Shown here one piece after another: positions 28,851 to 38,248 of a DNA stretch of 64,000 nucleotides (within the stretch, counting starts at the first letter, position 1; every line of letters begins with the position of its first letter). A program made the translations under genes and the position numbers. The stretch lies in assembly GCF_030161415.1 (NCBI RefSeq), contig NZ_BSSU01000015.1, forward strand, positions 62,001-126,000, written 5' to 3'. Below the pieces are notes generated by a model. It worked only from the letters and a program-made list of their open reading frames with translations, was not told where the DNA came from and searched no databases. Source of the stretch: Thalassotalea eurytherma (lineage in GTDB: Bacteria > Pseudomonadota > Gammaproteobacteria > Enterobacterales > Alteromonadaceae).

Positions 28851-30269
28851 TTAATCTTCTTCAAGTACATGTGGACCAGCATAATTATCAAAGCGAGAAA
28901 ATTGACCTTGGAAAGTCAACGGCACTCGCCCTATCGGACCATTACGCTGTTTACCGATAATAATTTCCGCCATGCCTTTAAATTCAGAATTATCGTGATA
29001 AACCTCATCTCGATAAATAAACATGATTAAATCGGCATCTTGCTCAATCGATCCTGACTCACGTAAATCCGAGTTAACCGGGCGCTTATCTGAGCGTTGC
29101 TCCAAACTACGGTTTAGCTGTGATAACGCAACAACAGGCACTTCCAATTCTTTTGCTAGTGCTTTTAATGAACGAGATATTTCTGCAATTTCTAACGTAC
29201 GGTTATCAGAGAATTGTGGTGCGCGCATAAGCTGAAGGTAATCGATCATGATAAGACTTAAACCGCCATGATCACGCGCAATACGTCGTGCTCGAGAGCG
29301 AACTTCCGTAGGCGTTAGACCAGCAGCGTCATCAATATACATCTTACCTTTTTCAATCAACAACCCCATGGTTGAAGACAACCGTGCCCAATCCTCATCA
29401 CCTAATTGACCGGTACGAATTTTCGTTTGGTCAATACGGCCAAGAGACGCGAGCATCCTCATCATAATTTGTTCAGAGGGCATCTCAAGAGAGAAAATCA
29501 AGGCAGGTTTATCTTCCGTCATCGCGGCAGTTTCAACCAGGTTCATGGCAAAAGTGGTTTTACCCATTGATGGACGCGCTGCAACAATGATTAAATCTGA
29601 CGGTTGAAGACCTGCTGTCATCTTATCTAAATCTGAAAAGCCAGTTGTTACACCGGTAACACCGTCGTGCGGTTGTTGATAGAGCTTCTCAATTCTATCG
29701 ACGGTTTTTTCAAGCACCGAGTTGATATTCTCCGGCCCTTCCGATTTGTTAGCACGAGCTTCGGCAATTTGGAATACTTTAGTTTCTGCAAAGTCGAGTA
29801 GTTCAGCACTGGTTCTACCTTGGGTATCAAAACCAGCCTCTGCAATTTCATTGGCAACACTGATCATCTCACGTGTTACTGCTCGCTCGCGGACAATTTC
29901 AGCATAAGCAACAATATTGGCGGCACTAGGCGTGTTCTTTATAAGCTCAGCTAAGTAGGCAAATCCACCAGCGTCATCAAGTTTTTGATCGTTTTCTAAC
30001 GCTTCGGTTAAGGTAACCAAATCGACAGGGTCGCCTTTCTCAATCATTTCACCAATGGTTTCATAGACGATTCGATGAGAACGAGAATAAAAATCTTGAG
30101 CAACAACCGCTTCACCAACACGGTCAAAGGTTTCATTATCAAGTAATAAGCCACCAATAACTGATTGTTCAGCTTCTAACGAATGCGGCGGCACACGCAA
30201 CTGTTCTACTTGATGATCTTTTTCTTTAAAAGATTTTTTATTTGATTTAGCGAATTTTTGCTCTGCCAT
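28851..30269 (-). CDS. dnaB: Replicative DNA helicase DnaB
   Basis: A 472-residue hexameric helicase: N-terminal DnaG-interacting domain (PPHSLEAEQSVIGGLLLDNETFDRV), a linker, and a RecA-like C-terminus with Walker A ARPSMGKTTFAMN, Walker B LIMIDYLQLM and SDLRESGSIEQDADLI. Length is normal and no intein is present. It lies upstream of alr. Confidence 0.97.
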   Translation of the reverse strand: MAEQKFAKSNKKSFKEKDHQVEQLRVPPHSLEAEQSVIGGLLLDNETFDRVGEAVVAQDFYSRSHRIVYETIGEMIEKGDPVDLVTLTEALENDQKLDDAGGFAYLAELIKNTPSAANIVAYAEIVRERAVTREMISVANEIAEAGFDTQGRTSAELLDFAETKVFQIAEARANKSEGPENINSVLEKTVDRIEKLYQQPHDGVTGVTTGFSDLDKMTAGLQPSDLIIVAARPSMGKTTFAMNLVETAAMTEDKPALIFSLEMPSEQIMMRMLASLGRIDQTKIRTGQLGDEDWARLSSTMGLLIEKGKMYIDDAAGLTPTEVRSRARRIARDHGGLSLIMIDYLQLMRAPQFSDNRTLEIAEISRSLKALAKELEVPVVALSQLNRSLEQRSDKRPVNSDLRESGSIEQDADLIMFIYRDEVYHDNSEFKGMAEIIIGKQRNGPIGRVPLTFQGQFSRFDNYAGPHVLEED

Positions 30270-30380
30270 TAAGGACTTCCTAACACACGACGACGATCAA
30301 ATCTGTTTGTCATTGAGTAAACAAACGTCTGACATAAGAAGAGTAATTTAACAGATATTGCAGTTTTAAAAAATGAAAAA

Positions 30381-30412
30381 TGTGTAGTTGACTCAGTTTA
30401 GTCAACTACACA
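30381..30412 (-). terminator. Terminator of the ECF sigma/DUF4097 operon
   Basis: A 13-bp stem, TGTGTAGTTGACT with AGTCAACTACACA, followed on the minus strand by a T-rich tract. It lies 14 bases after the DUF4097 stop. Confidence 0.8.
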
Positions 30413-30425
30413 TTTAAAAGAGAGA

Positions 30426-31370
30426 TTATTTATGGGTTAAAACAATATTACCACTGACTGTACTACCGCTGACACGAGAGCTTGCGTTGCCAGTTTCAAA
30501 TGATAGGCGAGAGCTTGGGCCGTATTTATCTTCTTTCGCCTTCACGCTTGTTAAACGGTTTATCAAATCACCGCCAGCACTCGCTCGTAATCTAAATATC
30601 GCTTGCACATCATTCAAAAAGTTCAAATGAAAATCACCGCTCACACTCGACAATTTAATTTGTCCGTTATTGTCTAAGCTTAGGTCTGCGTCTATATCGC
30701 CACTTACCGTAGACATCATTAAGTCTTCTACGCTATTTAGTGATAACACCATTTCTCCAGATACGTTTTTTGCTTCAACAATAGGTGCCGTGCTTTTTGC
30801 TTCAATATCACCGCTTACAGATTTAACAAATAGACTACCACTGGCACCTGATGTATCAATATTACCGCTGACACTAGATAAGTGAGTTAAATTACCAATT
30901 TGATGAGCATCAATGTCACCACTAACAGAACTGACTTCTAAGCGCTTAGAAATATTTTTTATAGCGACATTGCCGCTTACCGTGCCAACACTCGCATCAG
31001 CATCTAGCTCAGAGAGTACTATGTCACTTGACACTCCCGAAAAGCTGACATTGACATTTTTCGGTAAAGTAATCTCTAGGTTTGTTTCTTGTCGTGACCA
31101 ATTATTTTCAAGGTGGCGTGGCATTTCAACTTTAATTAACATCACACTACCGTTTTGCTCAAAAGTGAAACCTTCAGCTTCATCATCAAGTTCACCTACC
31201 ACGTGAACGCTATCTACTGACTGACCAACAATCTTTATTTTGCCTCGAAGGTTTTCAACCTCGACACTTGTGACATCGCCAATAGGTAATGTTTGGTCTA
31301 TTTTTTCACCCGCAACAGCCAATAAACTTGTTGTTGTTAATAGTACGATACTACTTTTAAAAATATTCAT
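30426..31370 (-). CDS. DUF4097-type exported beta-repeat protein
   Basis: A 314-residue exported protein with a signal peptide (SIVLLTTTSLLAVAG) and repeated short units of the form SVSGDIxA (VSGNVAIKN, VSSVSGDIDAH, VKSVSGDIEAKS, STVSGDIDADL, SSVSGDFHLN). This is the right-handed beta-solenoid pattern of DUF4097 putative adhesins. It is the third gene after an ECF sigma factor and a membrane protein and is likely a target or modulator of that envelope-stress unit. No catalytic residues are seen. Confidence 0.82.
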   Translation of the reverse strand: MNIFKSSIVLLTTTSLLAVAGEKIDQTLPIGDVTSVEVENLRGKIKIVGQSVDSVHVVGELDDEAEGFTFEQNGSVMLIKVEMPRHLENNWSRQETNLEITLPKNVNVSFSGVSSDIVLSELDADASVGTVSGNVAIKNISKRLEVSSVSGDIDAHQIGNLTHLSSVSGNIDTSGASGSLFVKSVSGDIEAKSTAPIVEAKNVSGEMVLSLNSVEDLMMSTVSGDIDADLSLDNNGQIKLSSVSGDFHLNFLNDVQAIFRLRASAGGDLINRLTSVKAKEDKYGPSSRLSFETGNASSRVSGSTVSGNIVLTHK

Positions 31371-31380
31371 GATACTGTCC

Positions 31381-31893
31381 TTAAATCGTTTGCCATTTAG
31401 GGCGATAAATATGGTTTAGCAACGATAATTCTTGCTGCTGTGTAAATTTCAATAAATGTATTAAATCAGCATTTTCAGGATCTTCTTCTAACGCCGAAAT
31501 GATGCTTTTTCGTGCTTTAATGAGTTCGTCTAACTGCTTTTGTAAGTCAGCTGAGAGTGCATTTTTACTTACTGGCTTGTTACCAAAGCTCACTAACATG
31601 GCTTGACGTTCATTCTCAAATGACTCAACCATCATCGCGACAACATCTGTTTGATTTGATGGATTTGGCAAGCCATTAACGTTCACTAATGTGATTACGA
31701 GTGCAACAACTGAAGCGGCAAGCGCTAAATTTGATCGCCAACTATAGTGGTTGTTTTTCACTTGCTCTCTTGGCTGCTGACTAATCGCCTTTTCAATACC
31801 AGGCCATAAGTCTCTGCTTGGTGCGATTTCTGAATTGAGATCGTTGATCGCATTATCCAGCTTTGCTTGGCTACTCTGTGATGAATTATTCAT
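31381..31893 (-). CDS. Putative membrane anti-sigma factor
   Basis: A 170-residue protein with a cytosolic N-terminal part (1-50), one transmembrane segment (about 53-72, LALAASVVALVITLVNV) and a periplasmic helical C-terminus (ALSADLQKQLDELIKARKSI). Topology and position directly after an ECF sigma gene, with an 8-base overlap, fit an anti-sigma factor. No zinc-binding HxxxCxxC motif is present, so it is not a ZAS-type protein. The role rests on context. Confidence 0.65.
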   Translation of the reverse strand: MNNSSQSSQAKLDNAINDLNSEIAPSRDLWPGIEKAISQQPREQVKNNHYSWRSNLALAASVVALVITLVNVNGLPNPSNQTDVVAMMVESFENERQAMLVSFGNKPVSKNALSADLQKQLDELIKARKSIISALEEDPENADLIHLLKFTQQQELSLLNHIYRPKWQTI

Positions 31894-32443
31894 TTTCCAA
31901 GCTCTCCTGTAATAGTTGTCTTGCTCTGTGATATTGAGCTTTACTTGAACCGACTGCCATTTTTAATAAACTCGCAATTTCTTCATGACGATAACCTTCA
32001 ACAGCAAATAATATAAACACCATGCGCGCTCGCTCAGGCAGCTTCATAATATGCTTATCCAATTCGCTTAATCCCTGCATCTCGGCACTTTCTTCAATCA
32101 TGCCTTGGTCTTCGACACTAAATACTTTTTGTATCCAGTTTTTATGCTTTCGAATATGGCTAAGTACAATATGTGTTGCCACACTGTGTAGCCATGTTGA
32201 GAATTTACTCTCGCCTCTAAAGTTAACTATTTTCTGCCACACTTGAACAAAAACTTCTTGGCAGACATCTTCAGCGCTTCCGGCATCGGCAAGCATACGA
32301 AAACATAAGGCATAAACCTTTCTGTGATGCAGCAAATAAAGCTGGTGAAAGGCGTTTTGATCGCCTTGCTGCGCTTTAGCTATCCATGTTGATTCATCTA
32401 CACCAAATTTGTCTTCGGCTTGAATGATGGGGTTACTCTGCAC
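31886..32443 (-). CDS. ECF (RpoE-type) RNA polymerase sigma factor
   Basis: A 185-residue sigma factor: region 2 with AFHQLYLLHHRKVYALCFRML, DVCQEVFVQVWQKI and FSTWLHSVATHIVLSHIRK; region 4 with LPERARMVFILFAVEGYRHEEIASLLKMAVGSSKAQYHRARQ. It probably directs an envelope-related regulon, including its own operon with the putative anti-sigma and DUF4097 genes. Only 100-odd bases separate it from the rpmE terminator region. Confidence 0.93.
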   Translation of the reverse strand: MQSNPIIQAEDKFGVDESTWIAKAQQGDQNAFHQLYLLHHRKVYALCFRMLADAGSAEDVCQEVFVQVWQKIVNFRGESKFSTWLHSVATHIVLSHIRKHKNWIQKVFSVEDQGMIEESAEMQGLSELDKHIMKLPERARMVFILFAVEGYRHEEIASLLKMAVGSSKAQYHRARQLLQESLENE

Positions 32444-32554
32444 TTGTCCATTCTCACAATATTAAGTTACTAAGTTAGATGCAGTATCTGACAAAAGGGT
32501 TTAAACGCCGAGCTAAATTTTTTAAATTTATTGAAATAGTTTTATTTTAGGCAC

Positions 32555-32582
32555 AAAAAAAGCGCCCTTAGGCGCTTTTTCA
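32555..32582 (-). terminator. rpmE rho-independent terminator
   Basis: AGCGCC-TAAG-GGCGCT stem with A and T runs on both sides, just past the rpmE stop. Confidence 0.9.
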
Positions 32583-32597
32583 AATAAGCTCAATCGC

Positions 32598-32810
32598 TTA
32601 TTTTTTACCAAGCACTGCGAAACGCTTGTTGAATTTGTCAACACGACCACCAGTCTCAGCAGCTTTTTGCTTACCAGTGTAGAATGGGTGACATTCTGAA
32701 CATACGTCTAAGTGTAGATCTTTTGCTACAGTTGAACGCGTAGTGATAACATTACCACAAGAACAAGTTGCCTTGATCTCAACGTAATTAGGGTGAATAC
32801 CTTCTTTCAT
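32598..32810 (-). CDS. rpmE: 50S ribosomal protein L31 (zinc-binding type)
   Basis: A 70-residue L31 of the zinc form: [20 protein letters not shown], with C16, C18, C37 and C40 (CSC and CSEC) coordinating zinc, then HPFYTGKQ and FNKRFA. The start is at 32810, where the family begins, with an AGAGG ribosome binding site; the frame is open 32 codons further upstream. In related genomes rpmE is divergent from priA; here three unrelated genes lie between them. Confidence 0.96.
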   Translation of the reverse strand: MKEGIHPNYVEIKATCSCGNVITTRSTVAKDLHLDVCSECHPFYTGKQKAAETGGRVDKFNKRFAVLGKK

Positions 32811-32989
32811 GGGATAACCTCTGTTAAGGCCGCATCGCCACTTGGTCTTTTGCCAAGCACCATACGAGTTAAAATTAATGGTGGCGAATGATACTTGATC
32901 ACGCACACTGACACAAGAATAAAACAGCGATAATTGAATATTTTTTCTTCAAAGTAAGAAATAATATTCAAACATGTTTAAAAACATGG

Positions 32990-33544
32990 TTAATCAATTA
33001 AGTGGATCTTATCTTTGCGCATATAAACACCATAGAGAGAAATAGTGGCCCACGATATTTCTAACACAAAAACTGGCCAATTGTGATCAAACCATAATTG
33101 AGGTAATAAAACTAACGCCGCGTATGCATCACCCAATAAGTAATGTGTTTGACTCAATTTTTCACTGCAAAACAACAAATAACCAATCGTAAAAACAAAC
33201 GCCGAAGACCAGCCCATTGCCACAGTATTGAGCTTCTGGTTTAAGGCAGAATCAATAACAATATAAAGAATAATCATCGCCAGCATGACCACATAGTATT
33301 TCGTTTTAACTGGAATACTCTTTATAGGAACGCCCGCTAACAACGCAATACTGATGATTGCCCAAAACCCGTTTATAAATACCGCCTGATACGACCCAAT
33401 ATAATATGAGCTAATGACCAATAAGATCGCGGCAAAGCAATTACCTGTGTAATAAATTTTACGCTGCCAATTCTTATTAACAGAAATATATGTGTGGTTA
33501 ATCAAATACGTTAATGTACCTACCCAACCCAATAAACTGATCAT
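32990..33544 (-). CDS. Multi-pass inner-membrane protein, unknown function
   Basis: A 184-residue protein with about six hydrophobic helices (MISLLGWVGTLTYLINH at the start, QAVFINGFWAIISIALLAG and YYVVMLAMIILYIVIDS inside, VFVLEISWATISLYGVY near the end) and a lysine-rich C-terminal tail. Paired-helix spacing and WAIIS/WATIS repeats suggest two related halves, as in small transporter-like or CBU_0592-like proteins, but I do not recognise the family with certainty. Its start overlaps the preceding gene's stop by one base (TAATG). Confidence 0.65.
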   Translation of the reverse strand: MISLLGWVGTLTYLINHTYISVNKNWQRKIYYTGNCFAAILLVISSYYIGSYQAVFINGFWAIISIALLAGVPIKSIPVKTKYYVVMLAMIILYIVIDSALNQKLNTVAMGWSSAFVFTIGYLLFCSEKLSQTHYLLGDAYAALVLLPQLWFDHNWPVFVLEISWATISLYGVYMRKDKIHLID

Positions 33545-34518
33545 TATTGCAACTCAATATGCATATTTTTAACGTAAACTTCTTTACCCACTAATGGACC
33601 ATTAAGAATAACGACTTTACTCATTTCCATCATATTTTGATAAATATGATCTGTTTTAGACGCCGCTGTCATTTTTAAGCTCCATTCTACCACCAGCGCT
33701 TTAGTACCGTTGGCTAAGCTGTAATAAGAGGGAGACCCGCTTAAATCTGTTTGAGCGATAATGGCAGGATAACCTTCTGATGTATTAAGCACGGCTAAAT
33801 CAGGCGATTTAGTTAAGCGCTCTGGTTCAAGTTGCAAGCTTTTGAAGCTAGCTGCTTGTTCTATCAACCGATTAACTTGGTCTATAATGGCTTCGCCTTT
33901 AGGGGTTTTAGACGCTATCAAATGCAAACTAGCATGATCAGCTATGTTCTCGACAGGTAAAATCAAAAGTTTTTGTGCGGAATACTGTGTGTTAAGCATG
34001 TGATTCATCACACTTTCAGTCATAGGTAAGTAGTCAATATCATTATCAAGCAACGCTTGTAATGCTTGTCGTTCATTAATGAATATTTTGCCCTGACTCA
34101 CCCAAGCATCCATTTGCTCACCGTAACTGTATCCTGCAACTCGACCAATACGATAATCGCCCAATTGGTTAATCAAAATACTCTTTTGATACTGGCGATT
34201 AAAATACAGATGACTTGTTACTTGGAATACAGGTCGAGAAAAAAGGACCTGCTGTACTCTTTCTGATGTTTTGAAATAGGGAAATGAAGCATGCTTTTGC
34301 CCACTGACCACTTGCGCGAAACCTAAGTCATAATTTTGCCTTTGCCATTCAACTGCGGTGTTGTTCTGACTCATAATTTGTTCAAAAAGGTTCGCAGCCT
34401 TGCCACCTTGATTTTCATCGATGTAGGGTTGCCATGGCGCGGTGGTAACAGAAAGACTTTGAGCAAATGCCGGCAATACCAGCACATAAAGTAATAGCAA
34501 TGTCGTTGTGATACGCAT
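33544..34518 (-). CDS. Periplasmic solute-binding protein (SBP_bac_3-like) with C-terminal extension
   Basis: A 324-residue exported protein: signal peptide MRITTTLLLLYVLVLPAFA, then a family-3 binding-protein pattern (LSVTTAPWQPYIDENQGG, FAQVVSGQKHASFPYFKTSERVQQVLFS, IGRVAGYSYGEQ, ALLDNDIDYLPMTES). About 90 residues beyond the usual end form an extra beta-rich region. No ABC permease or ATPase is nearby, so it may act as a sensor or an orphan binding protein. It sits between two membrane-protein genes with 1-base spacing or overlap, so the three act together. Confidence 0.78.
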   Translation of the reverse strand: MRITTTLLLLYVLVLPAFAQSLSVTTAPWQPYIDENQGGKAANLFEQIMSQNNTAVEWQRQNYDLGFAQVVSGQKHASFPYFKTSERVQQVLFSRPVFQVTSHLYFNRQYQKSILINQLGDYRIGRVAGYSYGEQMDAWVSQGKIFINERQALQALLDNDIDYLPMTESVMNHMLNTQYSAQKLLILPVENIADHASLHLIASKTPKGEAIIDQVNRLIEQAASFKSLQLEPERLTKSPDLAVLNTSEGYPAIIAQTDLSGSPSYYSLANGTKALVVEWSLKMTAASKTDHIYQNMMEMSKVVILNGPLVGKEVYVKNMHIELQ

Positions 34519-34519
34519 C

Positions 34520-35740
34520 TTATTTCCCCTTGATTAGTACATAAATCACAACAAGTGCGAAGGTTAGACCAAAACCAAAGGTAAACATCACATCAACATC
34601 GACATTGGCAAAAAACTCTAAAAAGAAGGATCTGCCATCATCATGATAATCAAGCGCAGGACGAGACATCACTTCTCGACTAAATTCAGTTAAATATAAA
34701 GACAGCTCAAATACAGCAAAGAAGCTCAATGTTACAAGTAGTAAATCTGTCATCACCGTACTTCGTTCGCGACGTTTATTATCAACTTCTTCTAACCTGC
34801 TCGAACACACCTCAATCATGCGCTGACCATTTGCCGTCATCTGTTCAAAATCCCAACTAGATAAAATATCGTGAATAAGCTTTCGCTTGAATCGATTGAG
34901 GTATTTCAAATGTTCGTGAAAATCTATTTGATGCAAACGAGTAGCAACGCGACTTTGTGCCAGTTTTTTTTCTGTAATTGACATGTCAGAACCATTATAA
35001 GCATTATCAATAGCGTCCTTGAGCATGCTATTGCAGTTTTCTTGTGCGCAATAATAATACTGCGCTAATACCATTGTAGAGATTCTCGGATCTTCATTTT
35101 GTTGACAGCGATCAATCAAAACATAATTTAACCAAGTTAACGAATACGTTTTAAGTCCTGCAATAATATCTGCTGCGTCTTCAGGGCGCTGTGTATCTTT
35201 CAACCAATTTTTCAAAAACGTATCAATACCCGCTTGTGACAGCTGTGATTTTTCTAAGGTCAAGGCTCGCGCTGTCCACTTGATGTCAATTTGAGTATTG
35301 GAATCATCAAAAGTCAAAATGTCATTTTTTTCAAAGCTACAGGCTTGTCTTAAATCCTTAAAAAATTGAGGGTAAGCATCAGCAAGCATTACCTCGGTTT
35401 TGTCACTGCACATGTCACCTACTGCTTTTGCGGTTAAGTGCCCTTCTACCGTTATATCAATTTCAGCAATAGCAACAGCATTAGGGAAAACATGAATGCG
35501 AAGTTCTGGGAATTCAGAGCTAGCCCACATCAATAGACGGATATCACGGGTATCTACTTCGATATCTTGATAATCCTTTTTAGGCTTATCTTGGTGAATG
35601 TTAGTAAAACGTTCATTACTTTGCGCCAATCGTTGTAAAAAAAGGTGATGAGACTTAGACAAGTGATCTATGCCTAAAACAATATTCAAAGGGGAAGAAA
35701 ACGGAGAGATAGTTTTCAATTTTAGAGAATCAGATATCAT
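34520..35740 (-). CDS. Unrecognised membrane-anchored protein with two C-terminal transmembrane helices
   Basis: A 406-residue protein of no family I recognise. It has a mixed alpha/beta N-terminal half (DIRLLMWASSEFPELRIHVF at about 67-86), a cysteine-containing middle (CQQNEDPR, YYYCAQENC), a long charged helix (RMIEVCSSRLEEVDNKRRERS) and two transmembrane segments (about 330-350 and 382-402). The domain layout, with a large cytosolic part, a long helix and two C-terminal membrane helices, is like CorA and DUF155 proteins, but no GMN motif is seen. First gene of a three-gene operon; 234 gene-free bases separate it from divergent priA. Confidence 0.6.
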   Translation of the reverse strand: MISDSLKLKTISPFSSPLNIVLGIDHLSKSHHLFLQRLAQSNERFTNIHQDKPKKDYQDIEVDTRDIRLLMWASSEFPELRIHVFPNAVAIAEIDITVEGHLTAKAVGDMCSDKTEVMLADAYPQFFKDLRQACSFEKNDILTFDDSNTQIDIKWTARALTLEKSQLSQAGIDTFLKNWLKDTQRPEDAADIIAGLKTYSLTWLNYVLIDRCQQNEDPRISTMVLAQYYYCAQENCNSMLKDAIDNAYNGSDMSITEKKLAQSRVATRLHQIDFHEHLKYLNRFKRKLIHDILSSWDFEQMTANGQRMIEVCSSRLEEVDNKRRERSTVMTDLLLVTLSFFAVFELSLYLTEFSREVMSRPALDYHDDGRSFFLEFFANVDVDVMFTFGFGLTFALVVIYVLIKGK

Positions 35741-35974
35741 ATGTTACTTTAAGGTTAATAGGAGAATAACTGCAGGTAACAAGCCAACAACGTGTTAAAT
35801 TACAAGCATATTTGTGTTTCGACCTTATCTAAATATTTCCTATTTCGCAATAACGCTTAATAGATATAAACAATTAACTTTCAAAAAGTTGCGCACTATC
35901 AATTTTATGAAAACTACTTGGCACTAAGCGCTTCACAGTTCACAATATAGCGAAAGCAATCGTCGAGACATCTA

Positions 35975-38176
35975 GTGGCAGATATATTTGTTGAAGTAGC
36001 AATACCTGTGCCTTTAAGGCAACTATTTACTTATGCTGTTCCTGATACGCTGCATACAAATGATATTGTACTTGGTGAACGAGTTGTCGTTCCTTTCGGT
36101 CCAAGAAAAGTTGTTGGCGTGATAACTAAAACAAGTAATGATTGTGATCTTGAAAAAATAAAGCCTATTCTATCTCGCGTTACAGACAAGTATCATTTTG
36201 ACGCTAATCTACTAAAACTTTTGCATACGGCAGCAAACTACTATCACCACCCAATAGGTGATGTCATGCAGCAAGCTTTGCCTGTGCCGCTAAGAAATAT
36301 TAATCAACCAACCATTGAGCCAGAAAAAGAGTATTTGGCTTCTTCAGAGATACCCCCTACCGAGTCAGAGCGCTCAAAACTTGCCAAAAAAGCCCCTAAA
36401 CAGTCGGAGTTATATGATGTTGTTGAGCAAAGTCATGGTATTACTTGGCCAGAGCTTAGAACACTTGGCTACAGCAAAGCACAGCTCAATAGCTTACTTA
36501 AAAAACAATGGCTGATTGAACAAGCACGTCCCGACAAAGTGTTTACATGGCATGAAGCATCGCTGAACGAAAGCAATAAGTTAAGTTTAAATGCCGAACA
36601 AGCTGTTGTGGTTTCTGCAATCAACCAAACAACCGAATTCGCCTGCCACCTGCTAGAAGGTGTTACCGGTAGTGGCAAAACAGAAGTCTATTTACAAACT
36701 ATCGAACAAGTTCTGTCGAACAATAAGCAAGTGCTTATACTTGTGCCTGAAATCGGCTTAACACCGCAAACATTGTCTCGTTTTGAAAAGCGTTTTAGCG
36801 TCCCGATATATTTGCACCATAGCGCATTAAACAACTCTGAAAAACTGGCAACTTGGCTAGCTGCGCAAAATGGTAGTGCCGCGATAATTATTGGTACGCG
36901 GTCGGCTATTTTCACCCCGCTAAAAAAGCTCGGCTTGATTGTGATAGATGAGGAGCATGATAGCTCGCTAAAACAGCAAGACAGTTTTAGGTATCATGGT
37001 AGAGATATCGCGATATTGCGCGCTAAACAACTAAATATACCTGTTATTTTGGGCACTGCAACGCCAAGTTTAGAAAGCTTACAAAATGCGTTAAACGGCA
37101 AATACCATCATCACCAATTAACAAAAAGAGCGGGGAATAGCACGTTAGCGCCAATCACCCTCATTGATATTGCTCAACAACAAGTTGACCAAGGTTTTTC
37201 GGGTACGTTAACCCATGAAATAAAGCAAACGATTAAGCGCGGTGAACAAGTCCTAATTTTTATTAATCGTCGTGGATTTGCCCAAGCCCTTACCTGTAAA
37301 GAGTGTCATTGGATTGCAATGTGCGAGCGTTGCCATAAGCCGTTTACCTTGCATAAAAATGATCAACAACTGGTTTGTCATCATTGTGGTAATCAACACT
37401 CAACCCCGCACCAATGTCATGATTGCGGCAGCGTACGCCTTGAAGGTATCGGCCTAGGCACAGAGCAAGTTGAAGAGAAGCTCGCTGAATTATTTGAAGA
37501 TGCCAATATCATCCGGATTGATCGCGATAGTACCCGTAAAAAAGGTGAGCTAACACGAATGCTCGAAGCAATTAACAACAATGAATACAATGTGCTGGTT
37601 GGCACACAAATGTTAGCCAAAGGGCATCACTTCCCGAATGTTACATTAGTTGCTGTGCTCGGCGCCGATGGTGCACTATTTAGTCATGATTTTCGCGCCC
37701 CTGAACACTTGGCTCAACTGCTTGTTCAGGTGTCTGGCAGAGCTGGACGTGCAAGCAAACCAGGCAAAGTTTTAGTACAGACTAACTTTCCCCAACATGC
37801 CTTATTACAAGATTTAGTCAATAATGGTTACCATCACTTTGCTAAGTTTGCCCTAGTCGAGCGCCAACAAGCTTTATTACCGCCATTTACCTTTCAAGCG
37901 CTCATTCGAGCCGAGGCAAACTACCCAAGTTATCCGCAAAAATTTCTTGCTGATCTCACTCAGTTTGCCACCTCTGACTGCATGATGGCAGGCCCAATGC
38001 CCGCGCCTATGGAAAAACGCGCTGGCAAATATCGTTTTCATCTGATGATTCAAAGTAAAGGTCGTACCGCGCTTCATCAATTGTTGCAATTAATGATTGT
38101 TAATATTCCTTCGTTAGAAAGTAGCAAAAAGGTACGATGGTCTATCGATATCGACCCTCAAGACTTAACTTGGTAA
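35975..38176 (+). CDS. priA: Primosomal protein N' (PriA helicase)
   Basis: A 733-residue replication-restart helicase: N-terminal DNA-binding domain (VEVAIPVPLRQLFTYAVP), Walker A GVTGSGKTEVYL, DEEH box VIDEEHDSSLKQQD, GTATPSLES, eight zinc-cluster cysteines (TCKECHWIAMCERC, CHHCG, CHDCGS) and VSGRAGRA. It reloads DnaB at stalled forks. Its start follows a 234-base spacer in which I see nothing else. Confidence 0.97.
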   Translation: MADIFVEVAIPVPLRQLFTYAVPDTLHTNDIVLGERVVVPFGPRKVVGVITKTSNDCDLEKIKPILSRVTDKYHFDANLLKLLHTAANYYHHPIGDVMQQALPVPLRNINQPTIEPEKEYLASSEIPPTESERSKLAKKAPKQSELYDVVEQSHGITWPELRTLGYSKAQLNSLLKKQWLIEQARPDKVFTWHEASLNESNKLSLNAEQAVVVSAINQTTEFACHLLEGVTGSGKTEVYLQTIEQVLSNNKQVLILVPEIGLTPQTLSRFEKRFSVPIYLHHSALNNSEKLATWLAAQNGSAAIIIGTRSAIFTPLKKLGLIVIDEEHDSSLKQQDSFRYHGRDIAILRAKQLNIPVILGTATPSLESLQNALNGKYHHHQLTKRAGNSTLAPITLIDIAQQQVDQGFSGTLTHEIKQTIKRGEQVLIFINRRGFAQALTCKECHWIAMCERCHKPFTLHKNDQQLVCHHCGNQHSTPHQCHDCGSVRLEGIGLGTEQVEEKLAELFEDANIIRIDRDSTRKKGELTRMLEAINNNEYNVLVGTQMLAKGHHFPNVTLVAVLGADGALFSHDFRAPEHLAQLLVQVSGRAGRASKPGKVLVQTNFPQHALLQDLVNNGYHHFAKFALVERQQALLPPFTFQALIRAEANYPSYPQKFLADLTQFATSDCMMAGPMPAPMEKRAGKYRFHLMIQSKGRTALHQLLQLMIVNIPSLESSKKVRWSIDIDPQDLTW

Positions 38177-38248
38177 CACGTGACTAAAAAGTCTTTTTTT
38201 TTACTTCGACTTAGTTAAAATAACTCTTTTCAGATGTAGGTATTTCCC

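Noticed and set aside
30426-31370. Internal VSGD repeats as a tandem DNA repeat
   Set aside because: Repeats are at protein level with varied codons and fit a beta-solenoid; no DNA satellite.
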